Position numbers and translations under genes: made by a program
Notes under the pieces: model-generated
What the model was told of the DNA's origin: nothing
Seen by the model: only the letters and a program-made list of their open reading frames with translations
The model's database searches: none
NCBI GenBank assembly: GCA_958415865.1
Contig: CATYZV010000129.1
Location: 1 to 5,810 of the forward strand
DNA length: 5,810 nucleotides
Origin: an uncultured Selenomonadaceae bacterium
GTDB taxonomy: Bacteria; Bacillota; Negativicutes; Selenomonadales; Selenomonadaceae
Direction of reading: 5' to 3'
Shown: positions 5,508 through 5,810 of the stretch, one piece after another
How positions within the stretch are numbered: the first letter of the stretch is position 1
How the letters are laid out: each line of letters begins with the position of its first letter

Positions 5508-5810
5508 GTTATTCGCCGCCTTTATCCCGATTTTTACAGGCCTTTGGCTGGCCACTCAGAAGCTGGCCGAGCTTGTAGCCTACGACGCGCGATTTTTGGG
5601 TGAACCGTGGATGTATCAAGGCCAACCGTATTATATGCCTTGGAAGTATTTTAGCTGGTATATGGATTATTACATCTTCATACCGAATCTGTTTGCCAAG
5701 ACTTACGTCTACATCTTTGCCGGCTTTGTCTGTGCGATTATACTTCTCATATTAATGCGCAAGAAAAAGCCGCTCACAAGCCACGGCTCCGCCCGCTGGG
5801 GAGATTATAA
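5497..5810 (+). CDS. traG: TraG/VirD4-type coupling protein, N-terminal part (cut by the window end)
   Basis: This is the start of the type IV coupling protein, the inner-membrane ATPase that recruits the relaxase-DNA complex to the channel. Only the first 104 codons are present and the frame is open at the right edge. It begins with ATG 11 bases before the end of trbI. The visible part has a first membrane helix (about 4-20), an aromatic-rich periplasmic loop with many Tyr, Trp and Pro residues (about 28-70), a second helix (about 74-93, ending CAIILLILM), then a basic stop-transfer KKK and SHGSARWGDY. The HGSARWG motif directly after the second helix is characteristic of TraG/VirD4 proteins. 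The Walker motifs lie beyond the window. Its place after trbI is not the classical IncP order, in which traG lies outside the trb operon. Confidence 0.88.
   Translation, partial: MIIKLFAAFIPIFTGLWLATQKLAELVAYDARFLGEPWMYQGQPYYMPWKYFSWYMDYYIFIPNLFAKTYVYIFAGFVCAIILLILMRKKKPLTSHGSARWGDY

Overview
This window is part of a conjugative element, either an integrative conjugative element or a conjugative plasmid. A MobQ-type (MobA/MobL) relaxase gene is read leftward. A VirB8-VirB9-VirB10 set of type IV secretion genes (trbF, trbG, trbI) and the start of the VirD4/TraG coupling-protein gene are read rightward. The two units diverge from a 436-base intergenic region. A secretion core that spans an inner and an outer membrane implies a host with two membranes. 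Strong GGAGG-type ribosome binding sites, TTG and GTG starts and very A+T-rich intergenic DNA resemble Firmicutes. Together these suggest a diderm Firmicute (Negativicutes); that placement is inference, not proof.

Layout. Bases 1-243 hold no gene. They contain a perfect palindrome at the left edge, two 41-bp near-identical direct repeats and four copies of ACCATTT(G/A), and may be the end of an insertion sequence or another repeat-bound site. Bases 244-2268 (minus strand) encode the 674-residue relaxase. Bases 2269-2704 are the control region. Next to the relaxase it holds five consecutive perfect inverted repeats (2294-2401), followed by TAAATGCGC, an arrangement closely resembling the origin of transfer of RSF1010/R1162 (hairpin, then TAA(A/G)TGCGC). 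It also has a leftward promoter near 2460-2488, an A+T-rich stretch, and a rightward promoter near 2630-2659. From 2705 to the right edge, trbF, trbG, trbI and traG overlap end to start (4, 4 and 11 bases), so they are almost certainly one translationally coupled operon; traG runs off the window.

Working together: the relaxase would nick the plus strand at the proposed oriT (predicted between 2411 and 2412) and stay attached to the 5' end. TraG would bring that complex to the secretion channel. TrbF, TrbG and TrbI form the periplasmic and outer-membrane part of that channel. With the predicted nick polarity, the secretion genes would enter the recipient first and the relaxase gene last. The ATPases and the other channel and pilus genes (trbB, C, D, E, J, L equivalents) are not in this window and are expected to the right.
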